Assembly: GCF_000422485.1 (NCBI RefSeq) | Contig: NZ_KE383850.1 | Span: 216,479 to 272,814, forward strand | Origin: Paenibacillus pasadenensis DSM 19293 | GTDB lineage: Bacteria > Bacillota > Bacilli > Paenibacillales > Paenibacillaceae | Reading direction: 5' to 3' | Length of the DNA: 56,336 bases | Part shown: positions 29,999-38,912 of the stretch, in pieces | Position numbering within the stretch: position 1 is the stretch's first letter | How the letters are laid out: the number at the start of each line of letters is the position of its first letter | Notes under the pieces: generated by a model | The model's database searches: none | What the model was told of the DNA's origin: nothing | The model's input: the letters and a program-made list of their open reading frames with translations, nothing else | Program-made: the position numbers and the translations under genes

Positions 29999-31369
29999 AT
30001 GAGAAGGTCCGAAAAGAAAGCTCTGAAGAAATCCGCGCTGCTGCTGACGGCAGGCGCGCTGGCGGTCGGCCTCGCGGCATGCGGCAGCGGCAACGAGCCG
30101 GCGGCCAATACGGGCGGCGCGTCCAACGAGGCGGCAGCCAATACGGGAGCCTCCGGCGGCGACAGCGGCAAAAAAGTGACGATCACGTTCCAGAACATCT
30201 ACCCGGACGAAACCTCCGTGACGAACAAGATCATGAAGGAGCTCGTCGCCGACTACGAGGCGGCCAACCCGAACATCAAGATCGAGCTCGACTCGCTCAA
30301 TACCGACCAGCAGAAGCTGAAGCTGAAGACGCAAGCGGCCTCCAAGGAAGTGCCGGACATCACGATCGTGAATCCGGCCGCCCAGATGAAGCCGTTCGTC
30401 GACGCGGGCGTGCTTGCGCCGCTCAACGACATGCTCGACCAGAACGGCCTGAAGGATACGTTCCAAAAAGGGCTGCTCGACTACTACAGCTTCGACGGCA
30501 ACGTATACGCCCTGCCGGACGGCAACAACATCGAGGTCGTCTACTATAACAAGGACCTGTTCGCCCAAGCGGGCATCACCGACGTGCCGAAGACGTTCGA
30601 CGAGATGCTCGAGGACGTCAAGGCGCTTAAGGCGAAAGGCATCACGCCGATCGCGATCGGCGAGAAGGATACATGGACCGGCTCGTTCCTGTTCATGAAC
30701 ATCCTGCTCCGCACGAACGGCGGCCCGGGCTTCCTGCAGGACGTCATGGACGGCAAGAAGGACTTCAACGATCCGGCGTTCACGGAAGCGGTCGACGCGT
30801 TCCAGGAGCTGGTGCAGGCCGGCGCGTTCCCAGAGGGCGCGACGAGCATCGACGCCAACGCAGGCGGCAACATTTTCAAGACGGGCAAAGCGGCCATGTT
30901 CATCATCGGCTCGTGGGAAACGGGCAACATCGACGCTTCCAGCGTAGCGGGCAAGGTCGGCGCGTTCTCCTTCCCGACGGTGAACGGCAAGGGCGACGTC
31001 AACCAGTTCATGCTGGCGCCGGGCTCCGGCTTCGCGATCAGCGCGAACAGCAAGCATCCGCAAGAAACGAAGGACTTCCTGAACTACTTCATGACGAACT
31101 TCCCGAAAAAGAAATTCGAGCTGAAGGACGCAGTCGGCCTCGGCCAAGTCGTCGAAGGCGACTTCGCGGCAGCGGGCTACTCCGATCTGGCGGTCGGCAT
31201 CCTCGATCTGTTCAAGAGCGTCAGCGGCGGCGACCTCGCCTTCGACAACACGATGAACCCGGCCGTAGCCCAGGCTCATCTGAGCAGCATCCAGAACCTG
31301 TTCGTGCAGAAGGTCGATTCCAAGCAAGTGGCGAAAGAGCATCAAGACGCGTTCGCGGCCAACAAGTAA
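29999..31369 (+). CDS. ABC sugar transporter, extracellular substrate-binding lipoprotein (MsmE-type)
   Basis: 456 residues. Signal peptide KKSALLLTAGALAVGLAAC with lipobox LAAC, an Asn/Ala/Gly spacer, then a family-1 binding-protein domain (VTITFQNIYPDETS, EVPDITIVNPAAQMKPF, WTGSFLFMNILLR, GSWETGNID). Start at ATG 29999 because GAAAGGTGG lies eight bases ahead; an upstream GTG at 29987 is weaker. First gene of a binding protein-permease-permease operon, next to a YesM/YesN system likely to control it. A hairpin after the stop probably lowers expression of the permeases relative to this gene. Confidence 0.92.
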   Translation: MRRSEKKALKKSALLLTAGALAVGLAACGSGNEPAANTGGASNEAAANTGASGGDSGKKVTITFQNIYPDETSVTNKIMKELVADYEAANPNIKIELDSLNTDQQKLKLKTQAASKEVPDITIVNPAAQMKPFVDAGVLAPLNDMLDQNGLKDTFQKGLLDYYSFDGNVYALPDGNNIEVVYYNKDLFAQAGITDVPKTFDEMLEDVKALKAKGITPIAIGEKDTWTGSFLFMNILLRTNGGPGFLQDVMDGKKDFNDPAFTEAVDAFQELVQAGAFPEGATSIDANAGGNIFKTGKAAMFIIGSWETGNIDASSVAGKVGAFSFPTVNGKGDVNQFMLAPGSGFAISANSKHPQETKDFLNYFMTNFPKKKFELKDAVGLGQVVEGDFAAAGYSDLAVGILDLFKSVSGGDLAFDNTMNPAVAQAHLSSIQNLFVQKVDSKQVAKEHQDAFAANK

Positions 31370-31418
31370 GCCTGCGATAGGCAGCTAGCCGGCCCCCTGG
31401 CCGGAAGAAAGGCCGGGC

Positions 31419-31460
31419 GGCAAGGACGGTTTCCCCGAAAGGGGGCTGTCCTTGCCTTTT
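31419..31460 (+). terminator. Intercistronic hairpin (partial terminator or RNA stabiliser)
   Basis: GGCAAGGAC.GTT.CCCC pairs with GGGG.CTGTCCTTGCC around GAAA, followed by TTTT only. Located between binding protein and permease genes, where such hairpins commonly set the higher ratio of binding protein. Confidence 0.65.
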
Positions 31461-31512
31461 CGGCACAGCGGACGGCTCTCGTCCGCTGCGGGAGAGGAGT
31501 AGAGATAAAACC

Positions 31513-32406
31513 ATGAATGTACTCAAAGTGCGTTGGTGGACGATCGGAATCTTCGTGCTTCCTTGTCTGCTGCTGTATATGATGATGGTATTCGTCCCGA
31601 TCGTCATCTCGGGCTATACGAGCCTGGTCGAGTGGGACGGCATCGGCGTCAACAAGACGTTCGTCGGCCTCGACAACTACGTCGACATCCTGTTCCATGA
31701 CCCTCATTTCTGGCCGGCGGTGCGCCGCACGCTGATGTACGCGGTGTTCTCCATGGCGGAAATTCCGATCTGCCTGCTGTTCGCGATCCTGATCAACCGC
31801 TACGTCAAGCGCGGCAACCGGCTCGTGTCGATCTACTTCATGCCGGTCATCCTGTCGGTCGTCATCATCGGCCAGCTGTGGAAGACGATCTACAACCCGC
31901 TCGACATGGGCGGCATGATCAACGGCATCCTGAACGCGCTCGGCATGCAGGGGCATATGCGCGCCTGGCTGAGCTCGCCGCAGTTCGCGATGTACTGCCT
32001 GTACTTCGTCTCGCTCTGGCAGTATTTCGGCTATCACCTCATCATCCAGTTCACCGGCGTCCAGAACATCCCGTCCGACATCTACGAGGCGGCCAAGATC
32101 GACGGCGCGGACGGCTTCAAGGCGGACCGCTACATCACGCTGCCGCTCATCGTGCCGGTGTTCAAGATTTCCATCGTGCTGGCGTTCATCGGCTCCCTGC
32201 AGGCGTTCGACCTCATCATGGTCATGACCGGCGGCGGACCGGCCCACGCGACGGACGTCATCTCGACGCTCATGTACAACAACACGTTCCTGACCTTCAA
32301 GTACGGGTACGGCAGCGCCTTGGCCATGACGCTGGTGTTCATCTGCCTGGCGTTCACCTTCGTCATCAACGGCGTTTTCAACCGCATCGAGAAAAAGGTC
32401 GGCTAA
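31513..32406 (+). CDS. ABC sugar transporter permease, MsmF/UgpA-type
   Basis: 297 residues, six predicted helices beginning WWTIGIFVLPCLLLYMMMVFV. EAA loop IYEAAKIDGADGFKADRYITLPLI about 197-220. MTGGGPAHATDVISTLMYNN near 236-255 is typical for this permease class. Start 31513 with GAGAGGAG upstream. Works with the next gene as the membrane channel of the importer fed by the lipoprotein at 29999. Confidence 0.93.
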   Translation: MNVLKVRWWTIGIFVLPCLLLYMMMVFVPIVISGYTSLVEWDGIGVNKTFVGLDNYVDILFHDPHFWPAVRRTLMYAVFSMAEIPICLLFAILINRYVKRGNRLVSIYFMPVILSVVIIGQLWKTIYNPLDMGGMINGILNALGMQGHMRAWLSSPQFAMYCLYFVSLWQYFGYHLIIQFTGVQNIPSDIYEAAKIDGADGFKADRYITLPLIVPVFKISIVLAFIGSLQAFDLIMVMTGGGPAHATDVISTLMYNNTFLTFKYGYGSALAMTLVFICLAFTFVINGVFNRIEKKVG

Positions 32407-32422
32407 GGGGGAGATACGGTCT

Positions 32423-33247
32423 ATGGCATCCATCAAAAAAGGAGTCGTGTATCTTCTCCTCGGCATCCTTGTCGTCACGCAGGTGTACCCGCTGCTCTGG
32501 CTCATCCTGTATTCCTTCAAGACCAATGAGGAAATCCTAGGCGGGAGCTTCTTCGCGCTCCCGGCGTCTCCGCGCTTCGCGAACTATACGGAGGCGTACG
32601 AGCAGGGCAACTATCTGCGCTATCTGTTCAACAGCATCTTCGTCACCGTCATCACGATGGTCGTCGTCATCGTGCTGGCGTCGATGGTCGCCTATGCGAT
32701 CTCCCGCTTCCGCTGGAAGCTGGCGCCGGCCGCGCTGCTCGTCTTCATGCTCGGCCTCATGATCCCGATGCAGGCGACGCTGCTGCCGCTGATGGTCATG
32801 TTCAAGAACATCGGCATCCTCAACACGCATTGGTCGCTCATCCTGCCGTACATCGCGTTCCAGACGCCGGTCGCGGTGTTCATCCTGAGCGGCTTCATGA
32901 AAGGCATCCCGCATGAGATCGAGGAGTCGGCGTTCATGGACGGCGCGAGCGTGTACCGGATCTTCCGCAGCATCATCCTGCCGATCTCGGTGCCGCCGAT
33001 CATGACCGTCTGCATCCTGACGTTCATCAACATCTGGAACGAGTACATCCTGGCGGCGACGTTCATCTCCTCGGAGCGGCTCAAGACGCTGCCGTTCGGC
33101 GTCAACAGCTTCGTCAGCCAGTACACGACCAATTACGGCAACATCGGCGCGTTCCTCGTGATGGGCGCGATTCCGGTCATCCTGATCTACTTCATCCTGT
33201 CCGAGCGCATCACCAAGGGCATGGTGGCCGGCGCCGTCAAGGGCTGA
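32423..33247 (+). CDS. ABC sugar transporter permease, MsmG-type
   Basis: 274 residues, six predicted helices. EAA loop is slightly unusual: EIEESAFMDGASVYRIF, with Glu-Ser-Ala in place of the usual Glu-Ala-Ala. Ends in ERITKGMVAGAVKG, the common C-terminus of this family. Start 32423 after GGGGGAG. Last transport gene of the operon; no ATPase. A GC-rich terminator follows before the sensor kinase gene. Confidence 0.93.
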   Translation: MASIKKGVVYLLLGILVVTQVYPLLWLILYSFKTNEEILGGSFFALPASPRFANYTEAYEQGNYLRYLFNSIFVTVITMVVVIVLASMVAYAISRFRWKLAPAALLVFMLGLMIPMQATLLPLMVMFKNIGILNTHWSLILPYIAFQTPVAVFILSGFMKGIPHEIEESAFMDGASVYRIFRSIILPISVPPIMTVCILTFINIWNEYILAATFISSERLKTLPFGVNSFVSQYTTNYGNIGAFLVMGAIPVILIYFILSERITKGMVAGAVKG

Positions 33248-33341
33248 CGCTCTCGGCAGAGCCGGGCAGGGCCGGTTCTGCCGGAGCGGTCCGGAGCCTT
33301 CATCGTCAACCGCTTCATTCGGTTCATCCGCTTCAAAAGCG

Positions 33342-33392
33342 AACCCCGCCTCCCGCGCGAATTTTTTTCGCGCGGGAGCGCGGGGCTTTGCC
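33342..33392. terminator. Strong GC-rich hairpin, likely bidirectional terminator
   Basis: CCCCGCCTCCCGCGCGAA pairs with TTCGCGCGGGAGCGCGGGG with a T-rich loop. The plus-strand tail is only CTTTG, so read-through into yesM is likely. Confidence 0.65.
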
Positions 33393-33422
33393 GTCATTCT
33401 GCCGTCCAAAGGGGGGACGCTC

Positions 33423-35273
33423 ATGTGGCCGCGCAGCCAGACGCTCCAGCAACGGCTCTTTCTCGTGCTGCTCTGCTGCATGACCGGGATCGTCATCGTC
33501 GTCAGCCTGCTGTTCTACAACCGCACGACCGAGCAGCTGCAGCGCAAGATCACCGACCTGTCCCAGCGCAACGTGTCGCAGACGATCGGCCTGTTCGACC
33601 TGCTGGACAAAGGCTTCGACAGCCTGTCCAAGTCGATCTCCAACAACTTCGACCTCGTGCGGCTGCTGCAGGCGAGCCCGACCGAGCCGCGCGAGCGGTT
33701 CGCGAACGAGCGGGCGATCACGAACATCATCGGCACCAACTACTTCTCCCGCGACGATATGATCGGCATCCATATCATCACCGACCGCGGGCCGGTGTAC
33801 AATTACGGCAATTACATCAATGAGATGGTGCCCGGCTACCGCTCGGCGGACTGGTACCGCTCGATCGTCGAGGAAGGCGGCAAGATCGTCTGGCTCGGCA
33901 TCTATCCGTCGTCGATCGTGGACCAGAACGAGCATCGTCCGGTGCTTGCCTTCGGACGGCAGCTGTTCGACCTCGACGAGCATCGCCCGATCGGCGTCGT
34001 GCTGTACGAGTCGAGTCCAGCCCCCATCGTCGCGGCGCTCGCCAACCTCAAGCTGAGTCCGAGCAGCGAGGTGTATCTGATCGACGAGGGCGGCCGGCTC
34101 GTGAGCTCGACCGGCGGAGCGCGGCAGCTGCCGGCGATCGCCGAGGGGCCGCGTCCGGAGACGGCCGGGGAATCGCTCGTCACGGAGAAGGACGGCAAGC
34201 TCGTCGTCTCCTCGCGCCTGCCGTTCGCGGAGTGGACGGCGATCACGGTGACGCCGGCGCGCGACCTCAAGGTGGAGCTCGTCGAGATGCAGCGCTACCT
34301 CATCATCGTCGGCGTCGTGCTCGTGCTGCTGTCAATCGTCGCCGCCTCGGTGCTGTCCAACATGATCTCCTCGCCGATGCGCCGCCTCATCCGCGAGATG
34401 AAGCGCGTCGAGCTCGGCAACTTCCAGGGCGTCATCGAATCGGGCAGCTACCGCGAGATGGACGCGATGGCGTCCTCGTTCAACCGCATGGTGCGGCAGA
34501 TCGGACGGCTCGTCGACCGGGTGCGCCAGAGCGCGGCCGGCGAGAAGAACGCCGAGCTGCTCGCGCTGCAGTCCCAGGTCAATCCGCATTTCCTGTACAA
34601 CACGCTCGACATGATCTATTGGATGCTGGACGAGCGGGAGGAGGACGATCTCGGAGAGGTCGTGCTCGCGCTCTCGCGGATGTTCCGCTACAGCAGCCAC
34701 TGGGAGCAGGGCGCGCCGGTGACGCTGAGGGAGGAGCTGGAGCAGATCCGCGACTATTTGACGATCATCACGATCCGGCTGGAGGGCCGGGTGTCGGTCG
34801 GCATCGACATTCCGGAGGAATGGCTGGACGTGCCGATGCCTAAAATGATCCTGCAGCCGGTCATCGAGAACGCCGTCAAGCACGGCCTCGAGCCGTTGTC
34901 CGGCGACGGCCGGCTGGAGCTGACGGCCGAGGCGCGGGAAGGTCGGCTGCTGCTGACGGTGCGCGACAACGGCGTCGGCATGCCGGAGGAGACGCTCGCG
35001 CGGCTGCGCGCCTCGTTCGAGGCTGCGCCGCAGGTCAAGATCCAGCCGGGAGCCGAGCGCAGGCAGGGCGGGATCGGGCTCGCCAACGTGCATCGCCGGC
35101 TGCGCCACACGTTCGGCGCCGGCTACGGCCTGCAGGCGGACCGCGAGCCGGACGGCGGCACCGTCATCCGGCTGACGCTGCCGATTCCGCCGCTGGCCGG
35201 ACGGACGCAAGCGCAGGCGGAGCCTGCGCCGGCAGCCGACTCGCAAAAGGGAGAGGAGACGCAGCAGTCATGA
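33423..35273 (+). CDS. yesM: Two-component sensor histidine kinase, YesM-type
   Basis: 616 residues. Helix 1 about 12-32, extracellular dCache-like sensor about 35-285, helix 2 about 295-315, HAMP about 316-370, then the His_kinase domain with phospho-acceptor His389 in LQSQVNPHFLYNTLD. The ATPase part has QPVIENAVKHG (N box), VRDNGVGMP (G1) and QGGIGLANVHRRL (G2). Senses an extracellular or binding-protein-linked sugar signal and phosphorylates the downstream YesN regulator. Ends with an Ala/Gln-rich tail. Start 33423 after AAGGGGGGACG. Its stop overlaps the next gene by ATGA. Confidence 0.93.
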   Translation: MWPRSQTLQQRLFLVLLCCMTGIVIVVSLLFYNRTTEQLQRKITDLSQRNVSQTIGLFDLLDKGFDSLSKSISNNFDLVRLLQASPTEPRERFANERAITNIIGTNYFSRDDMIGIHIITDRGPVYNYGNYINEMVPGYRSADWYRSIVEEGGKIVWLGIYPSSIVDQNEHRPVLAFGRQLFDLDEHRPIGVVLYESSPAPIVAALANLKLSPSSEVYLIDEGGRLVSSTGGARQLPAIAEGPRPETAGESLVTEKDGKLVVSSRLPFAEWTAITVTPARDLKVELVEMQRYLIIVGVVLVLLSIVAASVLSNMISSPMRRLIREMKRVELGNFQGVIESGSYREMDAMASSFNRMVRQIGRLVDRVRQSAAGEKNAELLALQSQVNPHFLYNTLDMIYWMLDEREEDDLGEVVLALSRMFRYSSHWEQGAPVTLREELEQIRDYLTIITIRLEGRVSVGIDIPEEWLDVPMPKMILQPVIENAVKHGLEPLSGDGRLELTAEAREGRLLLTVRDNGVGMPEETLARLRASFEAAPQVKIQPGAERRQGGIGLANVHRRLRHTFGAGYGLQADREPDGGTVIRLTLPIPPLAGRTQAQAEPAPAADSQKGEETQQS

Positions 35274-36484
35274 ACATCCTGATCGCAGACGACGAAAGCA
35301 TCATCCGCACCGGCATCCGCCGGACGCTGGAGCAGTCCATGCCGGACTGCGGCATCCATCTGGCCGCCTCGGCCGACGAGGCGGCGCGCGTGCTGTCGGA
35401 GCATCCCATCGACATCGTGCTGACCGACATCCTCATGCCCGGCATGGACGGCTTGGAGTTCATGCGCCTGTCGCGGCGCAGTTATCCCGCCATCAAATGG
35501 GTCGTCATCTCGGCTCATTCGGAATTCGCCTACGCGCAAAAAGCGGTGCAGCTCGGCGCGAAGGACTATCTGCTGAAGCCGATCGGCAAGAAGCGGCTGC
35601 TGGAGCTCGTCGGGGAGCTGGCGGCCGAGCTCGCGGCGGAGAGCAGCGCCCTCAAGGAGGGAGAGCTGCTGCGCAGCAGCCGCAAATACTTGCGCGAGGC
35701 GATGTTCCAGCGGCTCGCCTCGGGCCAGGATGTCGGGCAGCTGGACGTGCCTTCCCTGATGGACCGCTATCCTTCGTTCCATCTCGTCATGGTGCGCCTC
35801 GAGCCGGGACTGCGCGACGCGGGGCTGGAGCATTTTGTCGTGGACAACGTGTTCAGCGAGCTGCTGGAGCGCAGCGGCGACGGATTCGTCGTCAGCTATG
35901 ACCGGCATACGCTCATCGGCGTCGCCGCCGTGGAAGCGGAGGAGGCGCTGTCCGGCCTGCTGGCCAGCCTGCGCGGCTACCTCGGCCGCTACCTGCGGAT
36001 TCCGTTCCAGATCGCCTCCAGCGGCCGGATCGGCGAGATCGGGGAAGTTCCGGACGCCGTGCGGAAGCTGTACCGGACGATGACGGCCGCGGACGAGCCG
36101 GGCCAGGCGCCGCTGCGCATCAAGGGCGGCAGCGACAACAAGGCGATCGAGGTCGCCCTTCAATATATCGCCGCCCACTATCGGGAGGAGTCGCTGTCGC
36201 TGGAGCGGATCGCGGCCGTCGTTTATCTCAATCCGGTCTATTTCAGCCAGCTGTTCAAGCAGAAGACGGGCCAGGGCTTCAAGGACTACCTGATCGGCTT
36301 GCGCCTGGAGGAAGCGCGCCAGCTGCTGCGGGAGTCCGATCTGAAGCTCGGAGAGATCGCGGAGCGGATCGGCTATCAGGACATGCGGCATTTCACGCAG
36401 GTGTTCCGCAAGCGATTCCAGATGACGCCGACAGAATATCGGCAAGAGAAGAAGAACACGGCTCCAGGCATTTCGAATACCTGA
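35270..36484 (+). CDS. yesN: Response regulator with AraC-type DNA-binding domain, YesN-type
   Basis: 404 residues. Receiver domain 1-120 with acidic DD at 7-8, phospho-acceptor Asp53 (VLTDILMPGMDG) and Lys in LLKPIGKK. A variable middle region follows, then an AraC domain at about 295-392 (LSLERIAAVVYLNPVYFSQLFKQKTGQGFKDYL, LKLGEIAERIGYQDMRHFTQVFRKRFQMTPTEYR). Translationally coupled to the kinase by an ATGA overlap. By position it should activate the sugar importer at 29999-33247. Confidence 0.93.
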   Translation: MNILIADDESIIRTGIRRTLEQSMPDCGIHLAASADEAARVLSEHPIDIVLTDILMPGMDGLEFMRLSRRSYPAIKWVVISAHSEFAYAQKAVQLGAKDYLLKPIGKKRLLELVGELAAELAAESSALKEGELLRSSRKYLREAMFQRLASGQDVGQLDVPSLMDRYPSFHLVMVRLEPGLRDAGLEHFVVDNVFSELLERSGDGFVVSYDRHTLIGVAAVEAEEALSGLLASLRGYLGRYLRIPFQIASSGRIGEIGEVPDAVRKLYRTMTAADEPGQAPLRIKGGSDNKAIEVALQYIAAHYREESLSLERIAAVVYLNPVYFSQLFKQKTGQGFKDYLIGLRLEEARQLLRESDLKLGEIAERIGYQDMRHFTQVFRKRFQMTPTEYRQEKKNTAPGISNT

Positions 36485-36915
36485 CATCAGAATGGAATCT
36501 ATGGCCGGCCTCCCGTCTCGACAGGACAGGAGGCTTAGGTCCGTTCTCGCAGAAAACGATTTTGGCGTAGGGCGGATGCGGCGTCGGGGAGGGCCTTGGG
36601 ACAGATACATAAAACCAAGGAGAGCAGGTAAAAATACACAGGCGGACGATCCCGTCAAGGAGCCTCGGAAACGGAGAAGCGAATCCGGAGCCGAGCGGAT
36701 GCGGATGCCCCGGCCGTTGCGGAGCCGGGAGTGGCGTGAAATATTATGAATAAAGATGAATGGATATTTATTTCGGTTTCTGGCTTCCAAGAGGCCGCAA
36801 GCGGACAAGGAAGGGAATGGAAGCAAAAAAAGCTTATATTATGCAGATGTTTTACTTTATCAAACATTTGCGTTAATTGAATAAAGCGACAACGTATTAG
36901 TCAATAAAACTGCAT
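36485..36915. other. Intergenic region turning AT-rich
   Basis: Up to about 36735 the composition is normal and I see only a weak CCTCC...GGAGG hairpin after yesN and no gene. From about 36740 to 37060 the sequence becomes strikingly AT-rich compared with the rest of the window and forms the oppA control region. No ORF with a ribosome site is present. Confidence 0.6.
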
Positions 36916-36930
36916 AATTATCAGTAAATT
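36916..36930. promoter_or_regulatory. Candidate CodY-binding site
   Basis: AATTATCAGTAAATT matches the CodY consensus AATTTTCWGAAAATT in 13 of 15 positions and lies about 65 bp upstream of the oppA -35. Oligopeptide permeases are frequent CodY targets in Bacillota, repressed when branched-chain amino acids and GTP are plentiful. Confidence 0.55.
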
Positions 36931-36992
36931 TAAATGATTTACACGATGAGTGCATAGTGATAAATTTATTTGGCAAAAGAAAATAATGCAAG

Positions 36993-37021
36993 TTGTGCTT
37001 CATCAAGTAGAATAGTATAAT
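36993..37021 (+). promoter_or_regulatory. Sigma-A promoter of the opp operon
   Basis: TTGTGC (36993-36998), 17-bp spacer, perfect TATAAT (37016-37021), about 47 bp ahead of the start codon. Confidence 0.8.
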
Positions 37022-37067
37022 TCAATATATGCTATTCAACCATTAATGTGAGGGGCGTGTAAGGTTA

Positions 37068-38774
37068 GTGTACAAAAAGACAGGATTGACACTGGCGGCA
37101 CTTATGATCGCGGGCGGCGTACTTGCTGCATGCGGCGACAGCAATAATGGCAATGCAGGCAACACCGGCGCAGCCAATACGGGCAACGAGAATGCGGCTG
37201 CGAACAATGCAGGCGGAGAAGCGGCAGCTCCTTCCGGCGACCAAGTGTTCCGCATGAACCTCACGTCCGAGCCTCCGACGCTCGACCCGGCCCTGATGCA
37301 GGACAACGTGTCCGGCACGGTAGCCGACGGCATCTTCGAAGGCCTGACCAAGAACGACAAGAACGGCGAGACCGTTCCAGGCATGGCCGAGAGCTGGGAA
37401 GTATCCGAGGACGGCAAGACGTACACGTTCAAGATCCGCTCGGACTCCAAATGGTCTTCCGGCAACCCGGTCACCGCGCATGACTTCGAATTCTCCTGGA
37501 AGCGCACGCTCGACCCGAACGCGGCCAAGCCGGCTCCTTACGCTTACCAGCTGTACTACATCGAAGGCGCTGAAGCCTACAACACCGGCAAGGGCGATGC
37601 AGCCGGCGTAGGCGTCAAGGCTCTCGACGACACGACGCTCGAAGTGAAGCTCGTCAACCCGACGACGTACTTCCTCAGCCTCGTCAACTTCTACACGTAC
37701 TACCCGGTCGACAAAGTCACCGTCGAAAAAGATCCCAACTGGGCGAACGAAGCCGCTACCTTCTCCAGCAACGGTCCGTTCAAGCTGACCCAATGGGAGC
37801 ACAACGCCAAAGTCGTGATCGAGCGCAACGAGAACTACTACGGCCAAGCCGACGTGAAGCTCGACAAGGTCGACTTCGCCATGATGGCGGACTCCAACAC
37901 CGAGCTGAACAACTTCAACACGGACCAGCTCGACTGGGCCGGCAAGCCGACGGGCACGATTCCGGGCCCGCAGATCGACAAGCTTCGCAAGGAGAACGAT
38001 CCGCAGCTGAAGATCACCGACGCCGCGAGCTCGTACTACTACATCTTCAACCAAAGCAAAAAGCCGTTCAACAACGCCAAGGTCCGCAAGGCTCTGTCGA
38101 TGTCCATCGACCGCCAGCTGCTGATCGACCGCGTCGTGCTCGAAGGCCAGAAGCCGGCATTCGGATTCGTGCCGCCTAGCATCACCGGCGCCGAGAAGAG
38201 CTTCCGCGAAGAGACGCAAGAGACGTACTTCTCCGAAAACGTCGATGAAGCCAAGACGCTGCTGGCCGAAGGCCTCAAGGAAGAGGGCATGGACTCCTTC
38301 CCGGCGACGACGCTCATCTACAACACGTCGGACAAGCACGCCAAGATCGCGACCGCAATCACGGAAATGTGGAAGCAGAACCTCGGCATCGAAGTGAAGA
38401 CCGAAGTCCAGGAATGGAAAGTCTTCCTCGACAACCGCACCAACCTGAAGTACGACATCGCTCGTGCAGGCTGGGGCGCGGACTACAACGATCCGATGAC
38501 GTTCCTCGACCTCTACATCACGGGCAGCGGCAACAACGACATCGGCTACAAAAACGCCGATTACGACAAGCTGATCAAGGACGCTTACGCTTCCGCCGAC
38601 AAGGCTGAGCGCGTGAAGCTGCTCGCTCAAGCGGAAAAAATCCTGATCGACGACATGGCTGTCATGCCGGTTTACTATGACACCAGCTCTTCCCTCGTCA
38701 AGGCTTATGTGAAGGATGCCTTCATGACGTACAACGGCAACATCAACTACAACTACGCTTACATCTCCAAATAA
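37068..38774 (+). CDS. oppA: Oligopeptide ABC transporter, substrate-binding lipoprotein OppA
   Basis: 568 residues. Signal peptide MYKKTGLTLAALMIAGGVLAAC with lipobox LAAC, an Asn/Ala/Gly spacer, then the SBP_bac_5 domain: VFRMNLTSEPPTLDPALMQD, MAESWEVSEDGKTYTFKIR, DFEFSWKRTLDP, FNNAKVRKALSMSIDRQLLID, and DIARAGWGADYNDPMTFLDLY. Captures peptides outside the membrane. Start is GTG at 37068 with AAGGTTA close before it. First gene of oppABCDF; its sequence shows more synonymous A/T codons than its neighbours, as in highly expressed genes. A terminator-like hairpin follows before oppB. Confidence 0.95.
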   Translation: MYKKTGLTLAALMIAGGVLAACGDSNNGNAGNTGAANTGNENAAANNAGGEAAAPSGDQVFRMNLTSEPPTLDPALMQDNVSGTVADGIFEGLTKNDKNGETVPGMAESWEVSEDGKTYTFKIRSDSKWSSGNPVTAHDFEFSWKRTLDPNAAKPAPYAYQLYYIEGAEAYNTGKGDAAGVGVKALDDTTLEVKLVNPTTYFLSLVNFYTYYPVDKVTVEKDPNWANEAATFSSNGPFKLTQWEHNAKVVIERNENYYGQADVKLDKVDFAMMADSNTELNNFNTDQLDWAGKPTGTIPGPQIDKLRKENDPQLKITDAASSYYYIFNQSKKPFNNAKVRKALSMSIDRQLLIDRVVLEGQKPAFGFVPPSITGAEKSFREETQETYFSENVDEAKTLLAEGLKEEGMDSFPATTLIYNTSDKHAKIATAITEMWKQNLGIEVKTEVQEWKVFLDNRTNLKYDIARAGWGADYNDPMTFLDLYITGSGNNDIGYKNADYDKLIKDAYASADKAERVKLLAQAEKILIDDMAVMPVYYDTSSSLVKAYVKDAFMTYNGNINYNYAYISK

Positions 38775-38800
38775 GCATACCGCCTGAGCAACTGACAGAG

Positions 38801-38877
38801 AGAAGAAGGGACCGCGGCAGGAGCCGTCGTCCGGCGCTTTCCGGCGCCGGACCGTCTCCGGACGTCCCTTCTTTCTT
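38801..38877 (+). terminator. Hairpin between oppA and oppB (partial terminator)
   Basis: AGAAGGGAC pairs with GTCCCTTCT, with an inner GTCCGGCGC/GCGCCGGAC stem, followed by TTCTTT. It should let only part of the transcripts continue into oppBCDF. Confidence 0.7.
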
Positions 38878-38912
38878 TGCGGTTGGGCAAGGTAATGAAA
38901 AGAGGTGCTGGA

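Noticed and set aside
36740-37060. AT-rich region as horizontally acquired island
   Set aside because: It is limited to the promoter area; oppA and flanking genes have normal composition and there are no integrase, tRNA or repeat boundaries.
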